Positions 45,532 through 53,970 of a DNA stretch of 64,000 nucleotides are shown here, one piece after another. The DNA is from Clostridium estertheticum. Lineage in GTDB: Bacteria > Bacillota > Clostridia > Clostridiales > Clostridiaceae. The translations under genes and the position numbers were made by a program. The notes beneath the pieces were generated by a model. It saw nothing but the letters and a program-made list of their open reading frames with translations. It did no database searches and was not told where the DNA came from. The first letter of the stretch is position 1, and each line of letters begins with the position of its first letter. Location: assembly GCF_026650985.1 (NCBI RefSeq), contig NZ_CP086239.1, positions 3,410,001-3,474,000 of the forward strand, read 5' to 3'.

Positions 45532-47439
45532 TTAAACCTCTATAAACATATCTTTTTCTTCACCGCAAGCAGGGCAAGTCCATTCGTTTGGTATATTTTC
45601 AAAGAGAGTACCCGGAGCTACTTCGCCTTCATCATCCCCTACGCCAGGATCGTATTCATAACCGCATCCATTACATACATAATGTTTCCAAGTTGGAATA
45701 ACTTCCCTCGGAGCTGCTGACTTCATCTTCACCATTGGTGGAGCATCTTTCTTTGCTTCTCCATTATCTAAAGCAGCAGTTAGAAGTGGTAATATTTCCA
45801 TTATATCTCCAACAATACCATAATCTGAATTTTTAAAAATTTTAGCTTTAGAATCAATATTTATAGCAACAATTGTACTAGCATCCTTTATACCTTTCAA
45901 ATGCTGACCTGCACCTGAAATACCGCAAGCAATATAAAGATTTCCTTTAAATTTTTGACCAGACATACCCACATAACGATTTAGTGGTAAATATTTAAGG
46001 GTTTCAGCTACTGGACGGGAAGATCCTATAGCTGCACCGGCTTGAACTGCCAAGTCTTCTATAAGCTTCATATTTTTCTTTTCACCAATACCTAGACCTA
46101 CACTGACTACCCTTTCAGCCTTAGTAATAGGAGTGTCCATTGGAATTCCAACTGTAAAATCATATTTATCTGCCTTAAGAGCTTCCACAAGTGCATTTAC
46201 TTTTTCACCTGCAGTTCCATCGCTAAAAATTATTTTTTTACGATAACCTGTAGCAGGTCCACGCTTAGTAGCTTTACCTGGGTTCTCATTTTTTGGCATC
46301 TTACCTATGATGTGAGCAGCGATAACGACACGTTGAATCTCATTAGTTCCTTCATATATTGTACAAATCTTAGCATCCCTGTAAGACCTTTCAACTTCCA
46401 TACCTTTTAAATAACCGCTTCCACCAAATATTTGAAGTGCATCATTCACAATTTCAAGGCAAACGTCGGAAGCGTATTGTTTCGCCATAGCAGCTTCCAT
46501 ACTGTAGTTCTCATGATTTTCTTTAAGCTCTGCTGCACTGTAAATAAGTAATCTAGCTGCGCGAAGTTTTGTTGCCATATCCGCCAACTTAAAAGATATA
46601 ATTTGTTGCTGACATATAGGTTTTCCAAATTGAACTCTTTCCTTTGAATACTCAAGTGCATTCTCATAAGCACCTTGTGCAATGCCTAGGGCCTGAGCTG
46701 CAACACCAATACGACCACCATCCAAAGTTGCCATAGCAATTTTAAAACCACTACCTTCAGCGCCTAATAGATTTTCTCTCGGAACCTTCACGTCATTAAA
46801 TATTAGCTCCGCAGTTACAGATGAACGAATACCCATCTTATCGTAATGCTTACCGAAGGTAAAACCTTCTGTATCCTTCTCCACAATAAATGCACTTATA
46901 CCTCGAATACCTATATCCGGCGTAGTAATTGCAAATACAATATAAATATCAGCCTTACCAGCATTTGTGATGAAGATTTTTTCACCATTCAAAATGTAAT
47001 TATCACCATCGAGTACTGCAGTGGTTTCAGTACCACCAGCATCACTACCAGCATTTTCCTCGGTAAGACCGAATGCGCCAAGTTTTTCTCCCTTTGCTAG
47101 TGGAATCAAGTACTTTTGTTTTTGCTCTTCTGTTCCATACGCAGAAATTGGGTATGTTCCTAGTGATGTATGAGCTGATAAAATTACACCTGTCCCACCA
47201 TCAACTCTTGATAATTCCTCAACGGCAATTGCGTAGCTTATTATGTCAAGACCTGCTCCACCGTACTCTTTGGGATATGGTATTCCCATCATCCCCATAT
47301 CCGCTAACTTATTAATAGCCTCATCCGGAAATTTGTTTTCCTGATCTAACATAAATGCAATAGGTTTAACTTCCTCCTGGGCAAACTCTCTAATTTTAAT
47401 CCTCAAATTTTCATGTTGCTGCTTAGTCTTAAAAAGCAT
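45532..47439 (-). CDS. Acyl-CoA dehydrogenase - EtfA C-terminal domain - rubredoxin fusion
   Basis: The 635-residue protein joins three modules. Residues about 1-378 are a complete short-chain acyl-CoA dehydrogenase (FGLTEENAGSDAGGTET; catalytic glutamate in TIYEGTNEIQR). Residues about 400-560 match the FAD-binding C-terminal half of EtfA (VSVGLGIGEKKN, GSSRPVAE, VGMSGQKFKGNLYIACGISG). Residues about 582-632 are a rubredoxin (YVCNGCGYEYDPGVGD and WTCPACGEEKD). Electrons could pass from substrate or acceptor flavin through the EtfA FAD to the rubredoxin iron and on to the flavodiiron protein encoded next. No EtfB half is fused or adjacent. AAGGGAGG precedes the ATG. Confidence 0.93.
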   Translation of the reverse strand: MLFKTKQQHENLRIKIREFAQEEVKPIAFMLDQENKFPDEAINKLADMGMMGIPYPKEYGGAGLDIISYAIAVEELSRVDGGTGVILSAHTSLGTYPISAYGTEEQKQKYLIPLAKGEKLGAFGLTEENAGSDAGGTETTAVLDGDNYILNGEKIFITNAGKADIYIVFAITTPDIGIRGISAFIVEKDTEGFTFGKHYDKMGIRSSVTAELIFNDVKVPRENLLGAEGSGFKIAMATLDGGRIGVAAQALGIAQGAYENALEYSKERVQFGKPICQQQIISFKLADMATKLRAARLLIYSAAELKENHENYSMEAAMAKQYASDVCLEIVNDALQIFGGSGYLKGMEVERSYRDAKICTIYEGTNEIQRVVIAAHIIGKMPKNENPGKATKRGPATGYRKKIIFSDGTAGEKVNALVEALKADKYDFTVGIPMDTPITKAERVVSVGLGIGEKKNMKLIEDLAVQAGAAIGSSRPVAETLKYLPLNRYVGMSGQKFKGNLYIACGISGAGQHLKGIKDASTIVAINIDSKAKIFKNSDYGIVGDIMEILPLLTAALDNGEAKKDAPPMVKMKSAAPREVIPTWKHYVCNGCGYEYDPGVGDDEGEVAPGTLFENIPNEWTCPACGEEKDMFIEV

Positions 47440-47501
47440 ATATAATACCTCCCTTTAATTAATCTGTTTAATAAATATAAATTCGTAAACGTCTTCTTAA
47501 A

Positions 47502-47533
47502 GTGTACCTAAATTGTATACTTTCATTGTATAC
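47502..47533. promoter_or_regulatory. Putative Rrf2 operator upstream of the acyl-CoA dehydrogenase fusion
   Basis: Three blocks GTGTAC, GTATAC and GTATAC (47502, 47515, 47528) recur every 13 bp, the last two with the same N7 spacing as the element upstream of rrf2. It lies about 65-95 bases before the start codon. The minus strand also contains TACAAT-like -10 candidates here. Confidence 0.65.
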
Positions 47534-47757
47534 CTAAGAAATACACATTGCAACCTTAATTCCAACCTTTTTTTCGTCATGCTTCTCCATAAAAACATGT
47601 TGATTGTTCTAATGCTATAGGCCTTGCACTTTGTTCAAGCTACCCTATCCTCTAAATTATCAAGTTGAGCTCACCCCATAAGCAAAAATTTACTCAAACC
47701 CGAAGTGTTATGACACATAAAACACACGACAAAAGGGCCTAAGCCCCAATATAAACA
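47534..47757. other. Gap between the OpuC-type and acyl-CoA dehydrogenase fusion genes
   Basis: Only a short GC-rich hairpin is visible: GGGC-CTAA-GCCC at 47735-47746, followed on the minus strand by TTTT. It lies just past the OpuC-type permease stop and may be its terminator. The rest shows no gene. Confidence 0.45.
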
Positions 47758-49272
47758 TTATTTGAGTAACCCTTCTTTTTTAAGGTACTCTTTTGAAACT
47801 TCTAAGGCTGATTCACCTTTTACATTAACCCTATAATTCATATTACTCATTTCAGCATCTGTAATCTTGCCAGCTAATTTATTCAATGGCTTACTAAGCT
47901 CCGGATAATTCTTAAGTGTTTTCTTAAGCATAAGTGGTGCACCTTGATATGGCGGGAAAAATTGTTTATCATCTTTTAATACTTTCATATTATATTGTGA
48001 AAGTTCACTATCTGTAGAATAAGCATCCACCAAGTTAATATCACCAGCTTTTATGGCAGTATAACGTAATTTAGGTTCCATAGTCTTTATATTATCAAAA
48101 TTCACTCCATAAATCTTTTGAATACCTTTATAACCGTCTTCGCGATCAGTAAACTCAAGTGTAAATCCTGCTTTAATTTTATCCTCTACATTTTTTAAAT
48201 CTGATATATTATTAAGTTTATATTCTTTTGCAAAGCTATCTGGTACTGCAATAGCATAAGTATTGTTGTACTTCATAGGTTCTAGAAGTTCCATACTAAA
48301 ATTTTTATCCATGCCAATACGTGCTTGCGCGTATACCTGATTTGGAATATGGCTTTTTGCTTTCTCTTTTACAAATGTTTCAAGTGCTGTACCTGTAAAT
48401 TCTGGATATATATCAATATCTCCTGATTTTAAGGCATTAAAAAGGAAGCTAGTTTTACCCATTCCAGGTTTTAACTTTACAGTAAGGTTAGTTTCATCTT
48501 CAATCATTAGCTTATACATATTAATTAATATTTCAGGCTCTGAACCAAGTTTACCTGCAATAGTAATTTCTTTTTTTTGTGCAAAAAAATATGGAGTAAT
48601 AACAACAGATGCAATAATAATACTTCCTAAAGCTATAGCTATCATTGATCTTTTCAAAGAAACTTTTTCTAGAAAACTGAGTAAAGCATCAAAAATAATT
48701 GCTAGAAGTGCCGCTGCAATTGCTCCAACTAGGATCAAGTTATTGTCATTACGATCAATTCCAAGAAGAATCAGCTCTCCAAGTCCACCAGCGCCAATTA
48801 AAGCTGCAAGTGTTGCCGTACCAATAACGAGTACCATCGATGTCCTTACTCCCGCCATAATAACAGGCATTGCAAGTGGTAATTGAACCTTAAAAAGTTG
48901 CTTACGTCTATTCATACCCATACCTTCAGCTGCCTCAATTAATATAGGATCAATCTCTTTTATTCCGGTATATGTATTTCTAAGTATAGGTAAAATAGCA
49001 TATATAACTAGGGCAATAACAGCTGGTACCTGTCCAATTCCTACAAGTGGAATAAGTATTCCAAGAATAGCAAGAGAAGGTATTGTCTGAAAAATAGACG
49101 CTATCTGTAATAACGGTCCTGCGAGCCGCTTATGTCTTGTTATATATATACCAAGTGGGACTGCAATAATTACAGCGATAAGTATAGCTATAAACGAAAT
49201 CTGCATATGTTCAAGAAGTGCCGTACCTAATTGCTGCCTACGCTGCATTAGTGTTGAAATTAGTGTATTCAT
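47758..49272 (-). CDS. OpuC/ChoQ-type quaternary amine ABC permease fused to substrate-binding protein
   Basis: The 504-residue protein is a fusion. Residues about 1-215 are a permease with five to six helices and the EAA loop EAAEGMGMNRRKQLFKVQLP. Residues about 235-504 are an extracellular OpuAC/OpuCC-like binding domain (ITIAGKLGSEPEILINMY, DIYPEFTGTALE). Such fusions import glycine betaine, choline, carnitine or similar compounds. The start overlaps the ATPase gene by four bases (ATGA), so translation is coupled. It closes the MarR-headed operon with the sirtuin and macrodomain genes. The exact ligand is not visible. Confidence 0.93.
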   Translation of the reverse strand: MNTLISTLMQRRQQLGTALLEHMQISFIAILIAVIIAVPLGIYITRHKRLAGPLLQIASIFQTIPSLAILGILIPLVGIGQVPAVIALVIYAILPILRNTYTGIKEIDPILIEAAEGMGMNRRKQLFKVQLPLAMPVIMAGVRTSMVLVIGTATLAALIGAGGLGELILLGIDRNDNNLILVGAIAAALLAIIFDALLSFLEKVSLKRSMIAIALGSIIIASVVITPYFFAQKKEITIAGKLGSEPEILINMYKLMIEDETNLTVKLKPGMGKTSFLFNALKSGDIDIYPEFTGTALETFVKEKAKSHIPNQVYAQARIGMDKNFSMELLEPMKYNNTYAIAVPDSFAKEYKLNNISDLKNVEDKIKAGFTLEFTDREDGYKGIQKIYGVNFDNIKTMEPKLRYTAIKAGDINLVDAYSTDSELSQYNMKVLKDDKQFFPPYQGAPLMLKKTLKNYPELSKPLNKLAGKITDAEMSNMNYRVNVKGESALEVSKEYLKKEGLLK

Positions 49273-50249
49273 GAGATTTCACCACCTTTTTCAAGTTTTT
49301 GCGAGATAAATTTAATTAAGTGCTCATGATTTATAGTTCCAATAATTTCTCCCAAATGATTTACTGGAACGTCTTTCTCATTTTCCAATCGCTTAAGTAA
49401 GTTCTCTATAGATTCAGTATCGCTAATGCTTAGATTACCATCGCCTGATTTGTAAGATTCACAAAATCCAGCATCTAACATATCCCTTACTTGATAAGGC
49501 TTACTAAATATAGAAGTGTTATAACCATTACCCGACTTAAAAAAGTTCTTAACAAAATCATTTTTGGGGCTTTTCAAAATATTTGTTGGTGTATCACACT
49601 GAACAATTTCCCCATCTTTCATTACACAAATTCTATCACCAAGAGCTAATGCTTCTTGCATATCATGAGTTACAAAAACAATAGTTTTTTTAATCTTCTT
49701 TTGTAGGTTAACAATATCTTGTTGTAATTTTTTACGACTAATTGGGTCTAGTGCACTAAAAGGTTCATCCATCAAAAGAATAGCTGGATCAGCTGCTAGT
49801 GCCCGAATTACTCCTATTCTTTGCTGCTCTCCACCTGAAAGTTCACTTGGCTTTCTATGACGATATTTATCTGGCTTAAGACCAACGCTTTCCAAAAGTG
49901 TTGTGATTCTATCCTTAATCTTACGTTTATCCCACTTTTTAAGTTCTGGTACAATAGCTATATTTTCTTCAATTGTCATGTGAGGAAAGAGTCCAATTTG
50001 TTGAAGCACATATCCTATGCCCCATCGTAATTCATGGATATTATATTCACTTATCTTCTTTTCATTTATATAAATTGTACCATCACTTAAATTTATCAAA
50101 CGATTTATCATTTTAAGTGTTGTAGTTTTTCCACATCCACTTGGTCCTATAATTACAAAGAATTCTCCTTTTTTAATTTCAAGACTTAAAGAATTAACTG
50201 CAATATTACCACCGGGATAAATCTTTGATACCTTATCAAATTTAATCAT
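49269..50249 (-). CDS. opuCA: OpuCA-type quaternary amine ABC transporter ATPase
   Basis: The 326-residue ATPase has Walker A GPSGCGKTT, Q-loop VLQQIGLFPHMT, signature LSGGEQQR, Walker B AILLMDEPFSALD and the switch histidine in VTHDMQEA. A C-terminal CBS-like region (about residues 250-320) is typical of OpuCA and can sense ionic strength. The start lies within the last codons of the NmrA-like gene (8-base overlap), and the end overlaps the permease fusion. It therefore belongs to the same operon as the sirtuin genes. Confidence 0.92.
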   Translation of the reverse strand: MIKFDKVSKIYPGGNIAVNSLSLEIKKGEFFVIIGPSGCGKTTTLKMINRLINLSDGTIYINEKKISEYNIHELRWGIGYVLQQIGLFPHMTIEENIAIVPELKKWDKRKIKDRITTLLESVGLKPDKYRHRKPSELSGGEQQRIGVIRALAADPAILLMDEPFSALDPISRKKLQQDIVNLQKKIKKTIVFVTHDMQEALALGDRICVMKDGEIVQCDTPTNILKSPKNDFVKNFFKSGNGYNTSIFSKPYQVRDMLDAGFCESYKSGDGNLSISDTESIENLLKRLENEKDVPVNHLGEIIGTINHEHLIKFISQKLEKGGEIS

Positions 50250-51111
50250 TTAGTTTACTCCTATATTCTCTTTTTATAAAGTTGTATAAATCTTCTGTTT
50301 CTTCTCCTGTAATTGTTTTGTAATCATTAGTTACCTCTCCAAGTAAATTATAGGCCGCAGCAACATATAATGATGCAAGTGTTGTTCCAAATCCCTTTGG
50401 CTGATCGTATGTTACCGCAAACTCTTCTACGGTCATCGGATTATATTTTATAGTTTTTCCACTAATTTCACTTAAAAGGCTTGCTAGTTCTACCATGGAA
50501 TAATTTCTATTTCCTGTTAATGTGTACTTGTTTCCCTGAAGTTTCTTATCAGTAGCAATTTTTATTACCGCTTTTGCTATATCACTTCTAGAAATAAATG
50601 ATATTTTCCCTTCCTCTGCTGGATAAATCAACTTTTCTCTCTTAATTAATTCAGGCATATATGGTGGAAGAGGATCAGCATACATCGCATTACGAATATA
50701 AGTATATTCAAGGTCACTAGATGCCAGTCTACGATGCGCATACCCAAAAGCAGGACTCATTTTAAATGGATTATTTTCATGATCAGCACAAAAACCTACA
50801 TAAATGAAATGTTTAACTTTAGCTTTCTCTGCTGCTACAACTGCGTTTTCAAATTCAGTTACCCTTGGTAAATTTGGAACAACAATACTTGGTATATAAA
50901 TTAGTACGTCAGTATTTTTAAAAGCTTCTATTAACTCAATTTCAGCGTTATAATCTGCCTTTTTCACGCTAACCCCTTGAGACATATATTGACTTGCCCT
51001 TTTGGGACTCCGAACAGTTAATATTAATTCTTCTGGTTTTATAACCTTTAATGCTGCTTCAACAATTTTACTTCCTAATTGCCCAGTAGCAGCTGTAATA
51101 TTGTAAATCAT
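50242..51111 (-). CDS. NmrA/QOR-type NAD(P)-binding oxidoreductase-like protein
   Basis: The protein of about 289 residues is an atypical short-chain dehydrogenase with an N-terminal glycine-rich nucleotide site (NITAATGQLGSKIVE) and VRSPKRA, as in NmrA or quinone oxidoreductase 2 relatives that sense or use NAD(P)H. The usual YxxxK pair is not obvious, so a redox-sensing role is possible. The start at 51111 follows GGAGG; an upstream in-frame reading of 23 codons has none. It sits between the sirtuin and OpuC genes and overlaps the latter. Confidence 0.82.
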   Translation of the reverse strand: MIYNITAATGQLGSKIVEAALKVIKPEELILTVRSPKRASQYMSQGVSVKKADYNAEIELIEAFKNTDVLIYIPSIVVPNLPRVTEFENAVVAAEKAKVKHFIYVGFCADHENNPFKMSPAFGYAHRRLASSDLEYTYIRNAMYADPLPPYMPELIKREKLIYPAEEGKISFISRSDIAKAVIKIATDKKLQGNKYTLTGNRNYSMVELASLLSEISGKTIKYNPMTVEEFAVTYDQPKGFGTTLASLYVAAAYNLLGEVTNDYKTITGEETEDLYNFIKREYRSKLND

Positions 51112-51133
51112 AATATAACCTCCAATTTTTTTT

Positions 51134-52018
51134 TTATAAAATATCTTGCAAAACCTTAGAAATGTCGTTATTAATTTCAATAGATTTTTGAGCTATCTTA
51201 CTTGGCACTTCCCAGTAGCTCATGTTAATACGGATAAGTCTTGCATATTCATATTGCTCAGTTATATTTTCAAAAGGATATCTTATAATTACAGGTGTAT
51301 TATATCCAACGCCAAGTTCTAAGAGCACAAGTTTTTTGCCCTTAGATTCATTAATGTATTTCTGAAAAACATTAGTGTTAATCATGTGTGGTTTCTGAAC
51401 AAATGTATCATCCTTGCGAAGATTCGGAACAAGCAAACGGCCACAACGAGGACACCTTGGAATATCTTCCTCTCGAATGTGTACATCGTCATCATTCATG
51501 TTTGCAAGCATATTATCTACCATTTTCTTGTTATCATATACCTCATCTGTACATGGCTTTGAACATTGAAAAAGAGAATAAGAACCCTGTGGTCCATATA
51601 TTTTGTCACTTGGAAATCCAGCCTTTTCAAATTGACCATCTACATTAGTGGAACAAATGAAATAGTCCTTATCTTTAACGATTTCAAATAAATCGTTATA
51701 TGGTTTCAAAGCTGGGGCCTCATAAAATATCTTACTTATATGCCTTGCCCAATATGCCCAATATGAAGTTACATTCTCATCATTTACATCCCAAAACATT
51801 GACTGCATATCAATAATAGTTTGATATCCTTTTCCACAATACATATGAAACCACTTTTTAAACAACTCTTTATCTGTATACGAAATGCCCCCTGAAGCCG
51901 ATAAGCCAGCGCCAGCACCTATTATAATTCTATCAGACTCTTGTATTAATTTTTTAACATCACAAATCTTATCCCAATATGTTTTTATAGATGGTGAAAT
52001 CTTGTTTTGTATAAACAT
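51134..52018 (-). CDS. Class M sirtuin (SirTM), probable protein ADP-ribosyltransferase
   Basis: The 294-residue sirtuin has the NAD loop GAGAGLSASGG (residues about 34-44), STNVDGQF with N125 and D127, and glutamine 144 in YGPQGS where ordinary deacetylase sirtuins have the catalytic histidine. The zinc site is C152/C156 with C189/C192 (CSKPC and CPRC). These changes are characteristic of SirTM enzymes, which ADP-ribosylate a protein partner. The macrodomain gene overlaps its 5' end by 50 bases. AAAGGA precedes the ATG. The usual partners, a lipoylated GcvH-like protein and its ligase, are not in this operon. Confidence 0.9.
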   Translation of the reverse strand: MFIQNKISPSIKTYWDKICDVKKLIQESDRIIIGAGAGLSASGGISYTDKELFKKWFHMYCGKGYQTIIDMQSMFWDVNDENVTSYWAYWARHISKIFYEAPALKPYNDLFEIVKDKDYFICSTNVDGQFEKAGFPSDKIYGPQGSYSLFQCSKPCTDEVYDNKKMVDNMLANMNDDDVHIREEDIPRCPRCGRLLVPNLRKDDTFVQKPHMINTNVFQKYINESKGKKLVLLELGVGYNTPVIIRYPFENITEQYEYARLIRINMSYWEVPSKIAQKSIEINNDISKVLQDIL

Positions 52019-52751
52019 TATAAATTATCCTTTCTAAATTATTATTGTTAGTACTTAAAAAAACTAATACTGTTTCAATCGCAATTTCAGCTGCCCTTTT
52101 CTGAGGAAAATTAAAAACACCCGTGGAAATACAACAGAAAGCAATAGATTTGACATTATTTTGAACAGCAAGCTTCAAACAAGAAAAATAACATTCTTTA
52201 AGCTGCTGCTCTTGGCTTTTAGATGGTTTATTTTGAATAATAGGTCCAACAGTGTGTATAACATACTTGCATGGTAAATTGTAGGCCTTTGTAATCATAG
52301 CTGATCCTGTAGGTTCCAATCCTTTTTTCTTTTGCATTAGCTCATTACATTCCTCGCGCAATTGTATTCCTGCCGCAGAATGAATAGCATTATCAATGCA
52401 TTTATGACAAGGCTGAAAGCAACCAAGCATATGTGAATTTGCAGCATTAACTATAACATCAACTTCAAGAGTTGTTATGTCTCCTTGCCATATAGAGATT
52501 TTATTGTTTGTTGGAACAGTCATAATATCCATAAGGTTAACTATACCTTTTTCACTTGCTTCTGAAGATAAGAATTCATCCTGTATCTTTAGAAATTTCT
52601 CACTTATAGGATTTGGTGGTCTAACATTCATAAGAGCACGAAGAAGTTTTCTTTTCTCATTATATACAGTTGGAATTTCAAGTCCATAATATTCATTTTC
52701 TTCGTTTTTAAGTTCTTTTATTAAGAAATTCAATCTTTCTATTTTTGTCAT
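51969..52751 (-). CDS. Zinc-containing macrodomain protein (SirTM-linked ADP-ribosylhydrolase)
   Basis: The 260-residue protein has an alpha-helical N-terminal extension and a macrodomain with QGDITTLEVDVIVNAANSHM and the zinc-type insertion GCFQPCHKCIDNAIHSAAG (C111, H116, C118 as likely ligands). It contains the GSAMITKAYNLPCKYVIHTV core and CISTGVFNFP. Macrodomains of this kind remove ADP-ribose placed by SirTM, so the two form a writer-eraser pair. It begins in the stop codon of the flavin/ferredoxin gene (ATGA overlap) and ends within the sirtuin gene. Confidence 0.92.
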   Translation of the reverse strand: MTKIERLNFLIKELKNEENEYYGLEIPTVYNEKRKLLRALMNVRPPNPISEKFLKIQDEFLSSEASEKGIVNLMDIMTVPTNNKISIWQGDITTLEVDVIVNAANSHMLGCFQPCHKCIDNAIHSAAGIQLREECNELMQKKKGLEPTGSAMITKAYNLPCKYVIHTVGPIIQNKPSKSQEQQLKECYFSCLKLAVQNNVKSIAFCCISTGVFNFPQKRAAEIAIETVLVFLSTNNNNLERIIYNVYTKQDFTIYKNILG

Positions 52752-53374
52752 ATTTTTTCTAACCTAATTGCTTCTACGGGACAACCTTTAAAACAAAGAC
52801 CACAGTATAAGCAGTTTTGTTGCCTTATAGAATACGGCTTGCCCTTATCTATGCACTGTTGAGGACAGACCTTTAAACAATTGCCACATCCTGAACATTT
52901 TTCTGAAATAACATAAGCAGTTTTAGCTAGTTTTATATTTCCTAAAGTAAAGGCATCACGGAAAATTGGCTTTGAAGAAAGATCAAAATACTCACCTTGT
53001 CCTTCATAAACCTGAAATACTTCTAGAGCAGCCCTTGCATCCGTAGGATAAATTTCTTTCATGTACGAATTTTCGGTAAAAACCTTATCTAACAAGTTCT
53101 GTCCAACATTTCTTACTTTTCCTCTAATGGATATGGATTTTTTAGTTAGAGAATTACCATTTCCTCCTGTCATGCCAGAGATTGCAACAAATTTCTGGAT
53201 TTGAAGTTGGCGATAAAATTCTTTTCCTTTTGCAGTAATAAAGTATAAGCTATTATCATCTACTAACATAATATCTATAATGCGAACCTGAGGAAGTCCA
53301 TTTTCATCTAGAGTTGCAAAAACAGATGAATGTATTTCTTTTTGTAGCATCTCCAGGTAATCTTTTGTAACCAT
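52748..53374 (-). CDS. PNPOx-like flavin-binding protein with C-terminal 2[4Fe-4S] ferredoxin domain
   Basis: The 208-residue protein joins a pyridoxamine-oxidase-like split barrel (residues about 1-130; SSVFATLDENGLPQVRIID is typical) to a ferredoxin with two clusters (CSGCGNCLKVCPQQC and CLYCGLCFKGCP). It is probably an FMN-dependent redox protein fed by ferredoxin-type electrons; the substrate is unknown. AAAGGAGGAG precedes the ATG, right after the large palindrome. It is the first gene after marR and overlaps the macrodomain gene. The link of redox protein with SirTM genes suggests an oxidative stress theme. Confidence 0.9.
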   Translation of the reverse strand: MVTKDYLEMLQKEIHSSVFATLDENGLPQVRIIDIMLVDDNSLYFITAKGKEFYRQLQIQKFVAISGMTGGNGNSLTKKSISIRGKVRNVGQNLLDKVFTENSYMKEIYPTDARAALEVFQVYEGQGEYFDLSSKPIFRDAFTLGNIKLAKTAYVISEKCSGCGNCLKVCPQQCIDKGKPYSIRQQNCLYCGLCFKGCPVEAIRLEKI

Positions 53375-53386
53375 TTTATCTCCTCC

Positions 53387-53424
53387 TTTAAGGATTTACT
53401 TTGATATCAAAGTAAATCCTTAAA
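53387..53424. promoter_or_regulatory. 38-bp perfect palindrome, MarR operator between marR and the sirtuin operon
   Basis: The repeat is centred at 53405/53406, with core ACTTTGATATCAAAGT identical to the core of the marR promoter site. It ends at the ribosome binding site of the flavin/ferredoxin gene, so it may act as an operator on DNA and as a hairpin in the message. Confidence 0.8.
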
Positions 53425-53438
53425 AAATTTATAATAAC

Positions 53439-53870
53439 TTAAAAGTTATTATAAATTTTCTCTAATATCTTTTCAAAAACTTCCTTTTGTTCTTCACCTA
53501 TACCTTTATATTCAATATCATAAAGGTTCTGTGAAATCTTTTTAAAACCAGGCTCTAACTCCTTTCCTTTATCAGTTAAAAATATGATTGTTGATCTGCT
53601 ATCATTAACATCTTTCTTTGATAAAATATATCCTAATTTAATTAGCTTGTTTACTAGTGCTGTCACAGTGGATCTATCCCTATGAATACTATTTGCAATA
53701 TCAGTCATAGTACATTCACCATGCTTAAATAAAGTTGCTAAAATATCTCCATGAGATGGTGCTATATCCTTAAATCCTATTTGCTCTAATTCCTTTAGAA
53801 TAAATATATTTGCTTTTTCTCGTATCCTACCTATTAGGTAAACTGTGTCATCTACTTTATTTGTTTTCAT
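53439..53870 (-). CDS. MarR family transcriptional regulator
   Basis: The 143-residue protein has the MarR winged-helix layout: SHGDILATLFKHGECTMTDI, HRDRSTVTALVNKLIKLGYI with the recognition helix, and a wing DVNDSRSTIIFLTDKG. A single cysteine (in GECTM) might be redox-active but this is uncertain. It is transcribed from a promoter whose -10/-35 spacer is the operator palindrome, and a second copy lies ahead of the next gene. It probably represses itself and the sirtuin-OpuC operon. Confidence 0.9.
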   Translation of the reverse strand: MKTNKVDDTVYLIGRIREKANIFILKELEQIGFKDIAPSHGDILATLFKHGECTMTDIANSIHRDRSTVTALVNKLIKLGYILSKKDVNDSRSTIIFLTDKGKELEPGFKKISQNLYDIEYKGIGEEQKEVFEKILEKIYNNF

Positions 53871-53877
53871 ATTTTAT

Positions 53878-53906
53878 ATTATACTTTGATATCAAAGTAT
53901 TGTCAA
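53878..53906 (-). promoter_or_regulatory. marR promoter with operator filling the spacer
   Basis: Minus-strand -35 TTGACA (53901-53906) and -10 TATAAT (53878-53883) are 17 bases apart. The 20-bp perfect palindrome ATACTTTGATATCAAAGTAT (53881-53900) covers the whole spacer, so a bound regulator would block polymerase. Confidence 0.88.
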
Positions 53907-53970
53907 CGGGAACGTTCCATTTTTTTACTGCCGTTATTTCGTTTTCAGTTTGCAATATACACAATAAATG

